This document shows, piece after piece, positions 1 through 8,118 of a stretch of 64,000 nucleotides of DNA. The stretch is taken from contig JADKJP010000004.1 of the NCBI GenBank assembly GCA_016720935.1, forward strand, positions 248,001 to 312,000, read 5' to 3'. Source of the stretch: Bacteroidota bacterium. Lineage in GTDB: Bacteria; Bacteroidota; Bacteroidia; AKYH767-A; 2013-40CM-41-45. Position 1 is the stretch's first letter; every line of letters begins with the position of its first letter. The position numbers were made by a program, and so were the translations under genes. Under the pieces are notes generated by a model. It was given only the letters and a program-made list of their open reading frames with translations, was not told the DNA's origin and made no database searches.

Positions 1-156
1 CGTTCCCGGGGCGACCACAACCGTATCGCCATTCGCGGAAGCCAGAATGGCCGATTGGATCTGTGGATAATCAGCAGGGACCTGAATCAGTCCGGCCCGG
101 AGAGAAAAACTCAACAGGCAAAAAACAAGCAGCGGGGGTAAGAATTGTTTTTTCAT
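1..156 (-). CDS. Secreted beta-helix-like protein, N-terminal part only
   Basis: Only the first 52 codons lie in the window; the gene runs off the left edge. The protein starts MKKQFLPP, followed by a hydrophobic stretch (LLVFCLLSFSL) that looks like a signal peptide. Next comes the pattern YPQIQSAILASANGDTVVVA. This 'IQ-AI--A--GDTV-V-PG' pattern typically opens right-handed parallel beta-helix domains (pectate-lyase or NosD fold), so a secreted or surface beta-helix protein is inferred. Substrate and C-terminal features, including any type IX sorting domain, cannot be seen. The start ATG is the complement of bases 154-156. Confidence 0.6.
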   Translation of the reverse strand, partial: MKKQFLPPLLVFCLLSFSLRAGLIQVPADYPQIQSAILASANGDTVVVAPGT

Positions 157-254
157 GATTCAGGAATTTGGAGCACAAAAATCTCCCCTGATCATGCAAA
201 GAGAGTCCTGAATTATAAAAAACAGGTACTATCTTATAAGTATAGACCACATTT

Positions 255-1493
255 TTATAAAAAAAGGTCGGTTCCGGTGCGGACAACACGTAATGTTTGT
301 CTCGACTGCGCCCGTTTAAATTCCAATGGCGACATTCCCGTTAACTTTTTGAAAGCACTGTTGAATGTTGCCTTGTTACTGTAACCGACATCAAAAGCGA
401 TACTGAGAATTTTCGTTTCCGCATAATTCGGATCAGAGAGCAGTCGTTCCGCTTCTCTGATCCTGTATTTATGAATGAATTCAGGATAACTCAGTCCTAG
501 TTGTTCATTCACCAATTGCGAAAGCTGATGTGAAGAAATCCCCATCATTTCCGAGAGTTGCTGAATTTTTAACTCACTGTTAAGAAATGGCTTCTTTTCC
601 TCCATCAATTGGATCAGTCGTTCTTTAAGCAGAATCAATTGTTCCGGTTTCAAAGTGGATCTGGAATATTTTGCTTCCGCTTCTTTTTTCTGTTGTTCGA
701 CACCATTGAAAATTTCAGGTTGCCGGAAACCAAGATATCCGGTCATGTAAATGAATACGGAGATCGCGAAAGAAATTGTGTAATCGTATTCGACACGAAT
801 CATGTCGGTCCACACGAGAACCCAATACAACAAGTAGCCCCACACAAAACCATTGTAAGCGAGGATCACTTTTTTTAGCCAGCTTTTTTTCACGGCTTCT
901 GCCTGATCTGATGAATCAGAAGGAGCATATTTTTTCAGATCGCGAAGCAGGATGACTCCATAAGTAATAAGGCTGATATTTTGTGCGACCACGACTGTTC
1001 TGAAAAACCACAGCCAGTGACGCATATTCCCGAAAAGCGGCATGATCCAATCAGGACTACCGAAAGTATTTTTGATCAATACAGGAACGAGATAGATCAG
1101 CGAAAGCCAGACGGGGATAAAATGTCTTTTATAATTCCGAGGCAGCGTGCCATCTTCAAGCACTTTGACATAGAAATAAGTAAGCGGACCGAAGATGAGC
1201 GGGAATGAATCGGTCCATCCATCCATCCAGGTATACACTTTATAATAGCCCGTCCAATAGATCACATAGGAGACGAGTGTGATGGAATACAGACCGATGA
1301 GTAGAGAAAGAATATGATTGGCCAGCAGGTTACCCTTCTTGTGCCGGAAGAGCACCAGCGACAAAAAGAAGCCTTGTAGGGCGGCTACCAGGAAGAGGGA
1401 AGTCCAGGTATCGAAGGAAGCCTGGTTCTGCAGGTCCAGAAGTATGCTCATTAACATAGTGGTGAAAATACAGAAAGGAACAAGGGCAGTCAT
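255..1493 (-). CDS. Membrane-anchored AraC-family transcriptional regulator
   Basis: The protein has 412 residues. Roughly residues 25-265 form a series of hydrophobic helices (about seven membrane segments). An AraC-type DNA-binding domain follows at about 300-400, with two helix-turn-helix units: one around IQQLSEMMGISSHQLSQLVN and a second around ILSIAFDVGYSNKATFNSAF, closed by the usual G-SP-EF motif. This architecture, an integral-membrane sensor fused directly to an AraC domain, is common in Bacteroidota; the ligand is unknown. ATGs at codons 13 and 15 are alternative starts, and the first 12 residues are not clearly needed. It stands alone, transcribed away from the tRNA region. Confidence 0.85.
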   Translation of the reverse strand: MTALVPFCIFTTMLMSILLDLQNQASFDTWTSLFLVAALQGFFLSLVLFRHKKGNLLANHILSLLIGLYSITLVSYVIYWTGYYKVYTWMDGWTDSFPLIFGPLTYFYVKVLEDGTLPRNYKRHFIPVWLSLIYLVPVLIKNTFGSPDWIMPLFGNMRHWLWFFRTVVVAQNISLITYGVILLRDLKKYAPSDSSDQAEAVKKSWLKKVILAYNGFVWGYLLYWVLVWTDMIRVEYDYTISFAISVFIYMTGYLGFRQPEIFNGVEQQKKEAEAKYSRSTLKPEQLILLKERLIQLMEEKKPFLNSELKIQQLSEMMGISSHQLSQLVNEQLGLSYPEFIHKYRIREAERLLSDPNYAETKILSIAFDVGYSNKATFNSAFKKLTGMSPLEFKRAQSRQTLRVVRTGTDLFL

Positions 1494-1616
1494 TAGTTCC
1501 CCTGTTAATCTTTGTTAATGATGCATTTATGAGATTTGAAGCCATATCCCGCCTATTCCTCTCCAAATTTTTTAAACCCCTTAAAACCAGCCATTTTTAA
1601 AATAAATCAAAGAAAT

Positions 1617-1646
1617 TTTGTTAAAAATAAAAAGTGGCTATCTTTG
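1617..1646 (+). promoter_or_regulatory. Promoter for tRNA-Val
   Basis: TTTG at 1617-1620, an 18-base spacer and TATCTTTG at 1639-1646 match the Bacteroidota housekeeping promoter (TTTG, about 19 bases, TAnnTTTG). The predicted transcript would start near 1652, before the truncated tRNA-like sequence at 1661 and the complete tRNA-Val at 1695. Confidence 0.7.
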
Positions 1647-1660
1647 CCGTCCGTTTTTGA

Positions 1661-1674
1661 GGGAGCTTAGCTCA
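1661..1674 (+). repeat. Truncated copy of the tRNA-Val 5' end
   Basis: The 14 bases gggagcttagctca are identical to the first 14 bases of the complete tRNA-Val that begins 34 bases downstream. The copy then diverges (aatcaaaaaagg) and has no D-loop remainder, anticodon arm or T arm. It looks like a duplication scar or tRNA remnant and lies within the predicted leader of the tRNA transcript. Confidence 0.7.
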
Positions 1675-1694
1675 AATCAAAAAAGGAACATAAT

Positions 1695-1769
1695 GGGAGC
1701 TTAGCTCAGCTGGTTCAGAGCATCTGCCTTACAAGCAGAGGGTCACAGGTTCGAACCCTGTAGCTCCCA
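1695..1769 (+). tRNA. tRNA-Val (anticodon TAC)
   Basis: A complete cloverleaf. The acceptor stem gggagct pairs with agctccc (1762-1768). The D arm is gctcagctggttcagagc, and the anticodon stem tctgc/gcaga encloses the loop cttacaa with anticodon TAC. The T arm is acagg-ttcgaac-cctgt and the discriminator base is A. CCA is not encoded. A cccacc/ggtggg hairpin with a T tract follows at 1782-1800. Confidence 0.97.
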
Positions 1770-1770
1770 C

Positions 1771-2038
1771 TTCAAACAAAGCCCACCATAAGGTGGGTTT
1801 TGTCGTTTTAAGTAAATTCATTTTGTTCACCATCATAAAAGCAACAACAGAGCATCCCGGTTTATAACCGGGAGGGTCACAGGTTCGAACCCTGTAGCTC
1901 CCACTTCAAACAAAGCCCACCACTTGGTGGGTTTTGTCGTTTTAAGTAAATTCATTTTGTTCACCATCATAAAAGCAACAACAGAGCATCCCGGTTTATA
2001 ACCGGGAGGGTCACAGGTTCGAACCCTGTAGCTCCCAC
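1771..2038 (+). repeat. Two 134-bp tandem repeats carrying tRNA 3' halves
   Basis: Unit 1 is 1771-1904 and unit 2 is 1905-2038. They are identical except for the four loop bases of the terminator hairpin. Each unit contains the terminator hairpin, about 45 bases without tRNA similarity, then agagca, an arm (tcccgg-tttataa-ccggga), and the exact tRNA-Val variable loop, T arm and 3' acceptor (gggtc through agctcccac). No 5' acceptor strand or normal D arm precedes these halves, so they are not complete tRNA genes. This stretch and the following 119 bases up to 2157 hold no other feature that I can support. Confidence 0.9.
1782..1800 (+). terminator. Terminator of tRNA-Val
   Basis: The hairpin cccacc-ataa-ggtggg (1782-1797) is followed by tttt. 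A copy with loop actt occurs at 1916-1935 in the second repeat unit. The stems are identical and only the four loop bases differ. Confidence 0.7.
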
Positions 2039-2157
2039 TTCAAAACAAAACATTTATCCTTGTAAAAATACACCGCTCATATTATCTTTTAGACCCTGAT
2101 CAATTTAATTGTGTCCAGACGAAAAATAAGGGACAAAACCGAAAAGAGTAGCAGCCC

Positions 2158-2928
2158 ATGAACCCCAATCAAATTCTGATTGATAAAATCTTCAAAGCAC
2201 AGGATGAAAACGGTTTATGGAAAGTGTTACCGACTTCCGACAAACATTATCCCGACTATCTTCATTACAAACCGAATTTCAGTGCTTCCTTGTGGACTTT
2301 GATATTGCTGGCTGATCTGGAGACCGACAGAAATGAGCCACGTGTGAAACAGGCATTAGCTGAAATTAAAAACCATTTCTACGACAAAAAATTCGGGATC
2401 TATACTTTAAAAGAAGACCACTTCCCAATACCATGCTTAAACGGGAACATTCTTTATATCGATTTCTACTTCAACAAAACACCGGATCCGCGAAGCCTGA
2501 AAGCACTTTCATTCTTTTGCAAAAATCAAAGATTTGACGATGGAAAATACGAGGAACCCAAAAATGAATTTTGTTCCAATACCAGCTGTTACGGAAAACA
2601 CTCCTGTTACTGGGGAATTGTAAAACTTTTCAAAGGCATTTCATTTATTCCTGCTAAATCCAGAACAAAAGAAATCCTGGAATTGAGAGACAAATGTGTA
2701 AGCTTTATTTTAAAACATCATGTTTGCTTTAGCTCACATTCTCCCGATAATTTTATGATCGACAAAATTGACCGGCTTACTTTTCCAAACATGTACATAA
2801 GTGATTTTCTGGAAATTCTCTGGCTATTGAAACGTGAAAAAATAAAATCCGAAGAACTTACCAAAGCCATTCGTCTCCTCAAATCAAAACAACAAAAGGA
2901 CGGCACCTGGCATCTGAAAGAAAAGTGA
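2158..2928 (+). CDS. Terpenoid-cyclase/prenyltransferase-like alpha-alpha toroid protein, frameshifted near its end
   Basis: 256 residues. QDENGLWKV near the N-terminus and QQKDGTWHLK near the C-terminus resemble the Q-x-DG-W motifs of the six-hairpin alpha/alpha toroid fold (squalene cyclase and prenyltransferase beta-subunit-like proteins). The substrate is unknown; catalytic DxDD-type motifs are not evident. The reading frame stops at 2926-2928. The next frame stays open to a stop at 3018-3020 and encodes VNNMVVSIGELEKYNPFVTK-RANEVLEYYHS, which resembles the usual 'FVTLRALRVLK' ending of such proteins. A missing A in the AAAA run at 2921-2924 would join the two, giving a gene of 2158-3020. 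The start ATG follows the tRNA-like repeats by about 120 bases. Confidence 0.65.
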   Translation: MNPNQILIDKIFKAQDENGLWKVLPTSDKHYPDYLHYKPNFSASLWTLILLADLETDRNEPRVKQALAEIKNHFYDKKFGIYTLKEDHFPIPCLNGNILYIDFYFNKTPDPRSLKALSFFCKNQRFDDGKYEEPKNEFCSNTSCYGKHSCYWGIVKLFKGISFIPAKSRTKEILELRDKCVSFILKHHVCFSSHSPDNFMIDKIDRLTFPNMYISDFLEILWLLKREKIKSEELTKAIRLLKSKQQKDGTWHLKEK

Positions 2929-3182
2929 ACAACATGGTTGTTTCCATTGGTGAACTTGAGAAGTACAATCCTTTTGTCACAAAAAGAGCTAATGAAGTTT
3001 TGGAGTATTACCACTCATGAACAGTTAAATTTTTTCATAAACTCCAAATGAAAATTTGAAAAACAAGATTTAAGCACTTAAAGAAATTTTTTTGGAACAA
3101 TTTTCTCCGTATTGACAAGCTTTGTGAGTGTAGGTTACCCGTATCTTCTAAAATTAATATCTTAGTCCTTCAATTCCTCTCC

Positions 3183-4514
3183 TTGAAGTATTTCGCAAAA
3201 TTTGAAATCCTGATCATCGGGTTAATTTTCATCATCTGTGCCTCAAACATCAATTGGGGAAAAGATAGGTGGAAGGACATCATCGCGACAGATGGAAAAG
3301 GCTATTACGCCTATTTGCCCGCGATTTTCATTTACCATGATGCTTCTTTTAGTTTTCACAATGAAATTGAAGAGAAATATTACCCGCCCTACTCCCGCTA
3401 TGACTACCGGATAAAATACGGTGAGCAAACAATCAATAAATACTTCGCGGGTACAGCCATCGCTGAATTGCCATTCTTCGCCATAGCGCATGTCTGTGCT
3501 CTGGTATTTCATCAACCCGCGGATGGATATTCTTTCCCTTACCAGGTCGCAATCAATATCGCGGCTATTTTTTATACGCTTGCGGGTTTCTGGTTTTTGA
3601 AAAAGTGGTTGCAGCAAAATAATATCAAATCCGCACTGATCAGCCTTACCTTACTTTGCATGGCTTTCGGGACGCATTTGTTTTATTATGCAGTAGACGA
3701 CGCATCTTTGTCACACGCTTATTCATTCGGAATCACTTCCGCTCTTATTTTTCTTGCCGATCAGTTTTTCAGAAACAAAAGCGAAAAACGGTGGCTGCTT
3801 CTTGTCGCACTTCTCGCCTGGATCATTCTCATTCGTCCGGTGAATGGAATCATTGTACTTGCACTTCCATTTCTTGCAGGTAACAAGAAAGCTCTCCTCG
3901 AAGGGATTGCATTTGTACTTAGAAAGAAAACTATTTTCATACTGTCTCTGCTATTGCTATTTTGTATTCCCGGCATTCAGCTCCTCGCCTATTATTGGCA
4001 GACAGGCCACTTCTTTGTGTACACATACGGCTCCGAACATCTGGACTTACTGCAAGCGCATTTCATGGATTTTCTTTTCAGTTATAAAAAAGGATTGTTC
4101 ATTTATACTCCGCTTCTATTCCTGAGTCTTTTCGGGTTTCTGCATTTTGCAAAAACAAATAAATGGCAGCTGATCACACTCTCAGGATTCCTGGTCATTC
4201 TGATCTATGTTCTCTCTTGCTGGTCGGTGTGGTGGTATGGAGGAAGTTTCAGTCAGCGCCCGGTCATTGAGTTTCTCCCGTTTTTTGCATTTCTCCTTTG
4301 CCATTTCTTTCAGCTAATCAAAAAGCGAATTCCTGCTATCATGATTGGAACAGCATTTTTATTTCTTATGGTTCTGAACCAGGTACAAATCTACCAGTAC
4401 CGTTACAACGTGATTCATTGGGAAAATATGGACAAGGAACACTACTGGAGAGTTTTCCTCCGTATTGATCAGATCATGAAAAACGAAAACGCGAACAAAG
4501 ATTTACTCCGTTAA
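3183..4514 (+). CDS. Polytopic membrane protein resembling GT-C glycosyltransferases
   Basis: 443 residues with about ten hydrophobic helices. After the first transmembrane segment lies a polar loop (TDGKGYYAYLPAIFIY) in the position where GT-C enzymes (PMT/ArnT-like) have their catalytic loop. A lipid-linked sugar transferase acting in the inner membrane is possible, but no decisive catalytic motif is visible, so the function is open. TTG at 3183 is used because no ATG follows within the first 150 codons and the first helix would otherwise be lost. It converges with folC (9 bases apart) and appears monocistronic. Confidence 0.65.
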   Translation: MKYFAKFEILIIGLIFIICASNINWGKDRWKDIIATDGKGYYAYLPAIFIYHDASFSFHNEIEEKYYPPYSRYDYRIKYGEQTINKYFAGTAIAELPFFAIAHVCALVFHQPADGYSFPYQVAINIAAIFYTLAGFWFLKKWLQQNNIKSALISLTLLCMAFGTHLFYYAVDDASLSHAYSFGITSALIFLADQFFRNKSEKRWLLLVALLAWIILIRPVNGIIVLALPFLAGNKKALLEGIAFVLRKKTIFILSLLLLFCIPGIQLLAYYWQTGHFFVYTYGSEHLDLLQAHFMDFLFSYKKGLFIYTPLLFLSLFGFLHFAKTNKWQLITLSGFLVILIYVLSCWSVWWYGGSFSQRPVIEFLPFFAFLLCHFFQLIKKRIPAIMIGTAFLFLMVLNQVQIYQYRYNVIHWENMDKEHYWRVFLRIDQIMKNENANKDLLR

Positions 4515-4522
4515 CATTGAAA

Positions 4523-5824
4523 TCAGGATAATGCCTGTAGAATTTCTGCCACCACAAAAGTACTTCCTCCGATAAAAACAAAATCCGATTTCTCCGCCGC
4601 ATTTTTCGCGGCAAGAAAAGCGTCGTAAACTGAATCGTAAGCTTCACCCTTGAGGCCAAAATTTTGAGCTTGATTTTTTAACTCCTCCTGTCCAAGCGCC
4701 CTCGGTAAATTCGCTTTGCAAAAATAATATTTGGCATTTACCGGTAGCAGTTTCAGGATGGACGTGACATCCTTATCATTGACCACTCCAAAAACAATGT
4801 GCAAACGATCATACGAAAGCAATGCCAGCTGATTCAGAATCTCACGAATACCGTCTTCATTGTGTCCAACATCACAGACGATTCGCGGAGATTCAGATAT
4901 TGTTTGCCATCGTCCCATCAAACCGGTAAGTCCACGGACATTGCTTAATCCTGCACGAATATGTTCTTCTTCTATTCTAAATCCCGCTTCATTCAATTTC
5001 AAAACAGACTCAATGACCGTAAGAATATTTTTACGCTGGTAATGTCCGGCAAGGTCGATCTCGAGTGAGTCAAAAAGCAATTGCTTCCCGGCATAAATGC
5101 TAAACACCTGACGGTCGGGAGCCGTAGATTCCTTTTGTTCCGCGCGCAGGAGAACTTCTGCGAAAACAATAGGAGCACTCATTGAAGCAGCTTTGTCGGT
5201 GAACACAACTGCTGTTACTTCTCTTACCTCTCCAATCACAACAGGGATTTCTTTTTTGATAATGCCCGCTTTTTCAGCTGCGATTTTTTTCAATGTATCT
5301 CCAAGCAGGTTGGCATGATCCCAGCTGATATTGGTGATGACGGATAAAAGCGGCGTGATCACATTGGTAGAATCGAGCCGGCCACCAAGACCCGTTTCAA
5401 TAACCGCGATTTCCACTTTTTCGTTTGCAAAATAATCGAAGGCTAGCCCAACAGTCCACTCAAAAAAAGAAGGCTGCACTTTTTCAAACTGCGTTTTATA
5501 TTTCTCTACAAATCCAACAACAGCATCCTTCGAAATCATTTCACCGTTGATCCGAATGCGTTCCCGGAAATCGATGAGGTGGGGAGAAGTATATAATCCT
5601 GTCTTGTATCCTGCCGACTGCAGAATAGCCGCAAGCATGTGAGAAGTACTGCCTTTACCGTTGGTCCCCGCTATGTGTATGGAACGAAATTTATTTTCCG
5701 GATGATCCAGGAATTCGCAAATCGCATGGGTGTTGTCAAGGTTGGCCTTGTACGCCGCGGCACCGATACGATGAAACATCGGCAATTGGGCAAAAAGATA
5801 ATCCAGGGTTTCCTCGTAATTCAT
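4523..5824 (-). CDS. folC: Bifunctional folylpolyglutamate synthase/dihydrofolate synthase
   Basis: 433 residues of the Mur-ligase superfamily. It ligates glutamate to dihydropteroate and tetrahydrofolate in the cytoplasm. The ATP-binding loop GTNGKGST lies at residues 53-60. Further family motifs include SPHLIDFRERI, the ETGLGGRLDSTN segment with its metal-site residues, and SWDHANLLGDT. The C-terminal domain has the typical VCDVGHNEDG. Length is normal for the family. It lies 52 bases downstream of the tonB-like gene and on the same strand, so it is probably co-transcribed with the exb/ton genes. Confidence 0.95.
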   Translation of the reverse strand: MNYEETLDYLFAQLPMFHRIGAAAYKANLDNTHAICEFLDHPENKFRSIHIAGTNGKGSTSHMLAAILQSAGYKTGLYTSPHLIDFRERIRINGEMISKDAVVGFVEKYKTQFEKVQPSFFEWTVGLAFDYFANEKVEIAVIETGLGGRLDSTNVITPLLSVITNISWDHANLLGDTLKKIAAEKAGIIKKEIPVVIGEVREVTAVVFTDKAASMSAPIVFAEVLLRAEQKESTAPDRQVFSIYAGKQLLFDSLEIDLAGHYQRKNILTVIESVLKLNEAGFRIEEEHIRAGLSNVRGLTGLMGRWQTISESPRIVCDVGHNEDGIREILNQLALLSYDRLHIVFGVVNDKDVTSILKLLPVNAKYYFCKANLPRALGQEELKNQAQNFGLKGEAYDSVYDAFLAAKNAAEKSDFVFIGGSTFVVAEILQALS

Positions 5825-5876
5825 GTCCGCGATTTGAAAAAATCGCGCAGTCCGATAACATACCGGTACGCGAAAT

Positions 5877-6725
5877 TTATTGCACTACAAAAACAAAGGT
5901 AATTGTCCCTTTTTGAATATCCGCGTCATCCGGACCGGCATTAAATTTAGCTTTCATGGCAGCTTCCCGTGCAAGTTTATATAAATAGGAAGACGTTGTC
6001 GTAGATCCACGACCTCCCGGAACAGCAGCAGTTACTTCACCATTTTTATCTACAGTAATATCGACAACAACCTTTCCGGTTTCCTGGGAGCGGTCGTTGA
6101 TTTGTGGTGTACGAATCATTCTGCGACCAGCCAGACTAAAGCTCACACCACCACCTTTTCCGGGACCCTGACCGGGACCTTCACCCGGACCAATTCCGGG
6201 TCCATTGCCACTACCGTTTTTACCTGTATACCGTGAGTTTGGATCTCCTTGCGGATCACCCTGGTCACCTGCACCTTTGCCGGTTCCCTGTGATGTACTG
6301 TTGTTGGATTTTCCTTTATACAGTGAACGAGTATCAACAGTTTTTACAGGCTCAACCACGGGTTTATTTTCCTTTGGTGTTGTAACCGTTGGCTTGACTT
6401 TTTGTACATCTACTTTCTTTGGATCTTTTACTTCTCTGGCCACACCGGATTCTTCCAGATCCTGTGTCGCAAAATTTTCTTCCGGTTGAACGGCAGGTTT
6501 TGCTTTTGTGAGTGAAGGGTCTTCGGTAATATTTTCCGACATCGGTTGAATCTCACCACCGGCTTCATCCACATATCCGATGTTCACGATCACTCCGCCG
6601 CCGCCGCCTGTTTCCGGGAAGGGAGGAATTTGTGTTTTCACCATCACAAAAAGCAGGATGAGAAACAGCACCGAGTGAATCGCTACTGAAATAATAATGG
6701 ACCTTGAACGGATGGTTGCATCCAT
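5877..6725 (-). CDS. TonB-like energy transducer with Gly-Pro-rich linker
   Basis: 282 residues. There is one N-terminal transmembrane helix (about 10-28), a proline/lysine-rich periplasmic linker, and then a repetitive Gly-Pro-Gly segment (GIGPGEGPGQGPGKGGG). The C-terminal part resembles a TonB domain (GKVVVDITVDKNGEVTAA, with a final beta strand TFVFVVQ). It presumably couples proton-motive force from ExbB/ExbD to outer-membrane receptors. It follows exbD by 7 bases in the same operon, so it is the partner of this ExbBD pair. It has no close sequence relation to the other TonB at 8119-8922. Confidence 0.8.
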   Translation of the reverse strand: MDATIRSRSIIISVAIHSVLFLILLFVMVKTQIPPFPETGGGGGVIVNIGYVDEAGGEIQPMSENITEDPSLTKAKPAVQPEENFATQDLEESGVAREVKDPKKVDVQKVKPTVTTPKENKPVVEPVKTVDTRSLYKGKSNNSTSQGTGKGAGDQGDPQGDPNSRYTGKNGSGNGPGIGPGEGPGQGPGKGGGVSFSLAGRRMIRTPQINDRSQETGKVVVDITVDKNGEVTAAVPGGRGSTTTSSYLYKLAREAAMKAKFNAGPDDADIQKGTITFVFVVQ

Positions 6726-6732
6726 AGTAAGC

Positions 6733-7134
6733 TTATTGCTTGGAGGATTGAGTGGCCAGCACCATTTTAATTTTTAAACGATTCCCGATATCGAGAAGGT
6801 CAACGAGGTTTTGAACCTGAACCGATTTGTCAACCTTCAACAAAGCTGTCGGATCGGTTTGTCCTGCTATATTCACTTTAATGGCCGCTTCCAGTTCGTC
6901 CGCGCTGATGGGAGTATTGTTAATCGCATATTGCAAATCGGCAGTAACTGAAATGGTGAGCGGGTGCTTCACAGATTGCGTGCTGCTCTTGGCGTTAGGA
7001 AGCAAGAGCTTCAACACGTTCGGTGTCGCCATCGTAGACGTGATGAGGAAGAACAACAACAGAAAAAACATGATGTCATTCAGGGAAGCGCTGTACACTT
7101 CACCAACTACTCGTGTTCTTCTTCGGAGATTCAT
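6733..7134 (-). CDS. exbD: ExbD/TolR-family biopolymer transport protein
   Basis: 133 residues with the ExbD layout: a short cytoplasmic N-terminus, a single transmembrane helix (SLNDIMFFLLLFFLITSTMA) containing the conserved Asp that carries protons, and a periplasmic domain of about 90 residues. It energises TonB together with ExbB (7281-8003). The gap between exbB and exbD (7135-7280) is unusually long for this operon and is filled with two low-complexity arrays. Confidence 0.9.
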   Translation of the reverse strand: MNLRRRTRVVGEVYSASLNDIMFFLLLFFLITSTMATPNVLKLLLPNAKSSTQSVKHPLTISVTADLQYAINNTPISADELEAAIKVNIAGQTDPTALLKVDKSVQVQNLVDLLDIGNRLKIKMVLATQSSKQ

Positions 7135-7163
7135 TTTTGTTATTATTTATTTTTGAATTTTGT

Positions 7164-7213
7164 AGGGGACGAGGGACGGTGAAAAGGGGACGAGGGACGG
7201 GGGGCGAGGGACG
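7164..7213. repeat. GGGGACGAGGGACGG word array
   Basis: The words ggggacgagggacgg, ggggacgagggacgg and gggcgagggacg follow each other between exbD and exbB. A related array (gggacgggagacgagggacg, then gggactggggactg) lies at 50976-51017. It has no coding potential and no flanking target duplication. Confidence 0.75.
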
Positions 7214-7250
7214 TTAAATTAGTGTGTCACACATTCAAATTTCCTTCCCG

Positions 7251-7283
7251 CACCAACCACTAAGCACCAACCACCAGGCACTA
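7251..7283. repeat. C/A-rich heptad-word array (exbB 3' end)
   Basis: The run caccaaccactaagcaccaa-ccaccaggcac is built from the words ccaacca, ctaagca and ccaggca. It is one of six related arrays in the window and overlaps the exbB stop codon region on the opposite strand. Confidence 0.75.
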
Positions 7284-8003
7284 GTTCTTCACCGGCTCCT
7301 CAAGCAGGTCGATAAACTGAACCGCGTTAATTTCCATTTTATTGATTACCCTGTCGATCATGTGAACGAGATAGTGATAAGCTGCGTAAGCGATCATACC
7401 GACAAGCAGACCTGCCGCGCTGGAAATCATTTTCACATAGAGACCACCTGAAATTGTATTGATCTCAAGAGAATTCTGAAGAGCGATCTGATAGAAGATT
7501 TTGATTACACCGAAGATGGTACCAAGGAATCCGAACATCGGAGCGATACCGGCGATAGTTCCGAGGATGTTGAGGTTTTTCTCCATCATGTAGATCTGGA
7601 GTTTCCCGACATTCTCTATCGCGCCTTCAATTTCCTTTACAGGTTTTCCGAGACGCATCAGTCCTTTTTCGATCATACGTGCAACCGGACTGCTGGTGTT
7701 TTTGCAGAGCGCTTTTGCAGCGTCGATATTTCCACTGTGGACGTAATCGCGAATCTGGTTCATGAAATTCATATCAATTTTTGAGAAACGCTGAATAGTA
7801 AACAGCCTTTCAAAAAAGATGTAGAATGCCATCACTGAAAGAATCGCGATTGGAACGAGGATGGGCCCGCCTTTTACAGCCATATCCCAGAGAGAAATGG
7901 ATTGCTCAACAGGAGGAGTAACAGCTGTCGTTGCAGCCTGAGCAAGCGAGTCCGAGGCTGCGCCAAGGTTTTGAGTGATCTGCAGGATGAGTCCGTAGGT
8001 CAT
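7281..8003 (-). CDS. exbB: ExbB/TolQ/MotA-family proton channel protein
   Basis: 240 residues and three transmembrane helices: the first around PILVPIAILSVMAFYIFF, two more in the C-terminal half (LGTIAGIAPMFGFLGTIFG and the following SAAGLLVGMIAYAAYHYL). The pattern G-AP--G-LGT--G is diagnostic. It forms the inner-membrane proton channel that drives TonB. It is the second gene of the tonB-exbB-exbD-tonB-like-folC group. The N-terminal extension rich in Ala/Thr before the first helix is typical of Bacteroidota ExbB. Confidence 0.93.
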   Translation of the reverse strand: MTYGLILQITQNLGAASDSLAQAATTAVTPPVEQSISLWDMAVKGGPILVPIAILSVMAFYIFFERLFTIQRFSKIDMNFMNQIRDYVHSGNIDAAKALCKNTSSPVARMIEKGLMRLGKPVKEIEGAIENVGKLQIYMMEKNLNILGTIAGIAPMFGFLGTIFGVIKIFYQIALQNSLEINTISGGLYVKMISSAAGLLVGMIAYAAYHYLVHMIDRVINKMEINAVQFIDLLEEPVKN

Positions 8004-8118
8004 AAAGTGGTTTGGATATTAATAACTCACAAAAGTAGGGACTGAGCTCCCATGCAGGCTGGAACATGCCCCTACTTTTAAACATTGTCGTGTTAGTCTA
8101 AACGAGCCTTTGAAATTA

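Noticed and set aside
1850..1904. Possible tRNA-Ile with TAT in the loop cccgg-tttataa-ccggg
   Set aside because: There is no 5' acceptor strand or D arm, and the arm is two bases too long for the surrounding tRNA-Val frame. It is treated as a tRNA-derived repeat instead.
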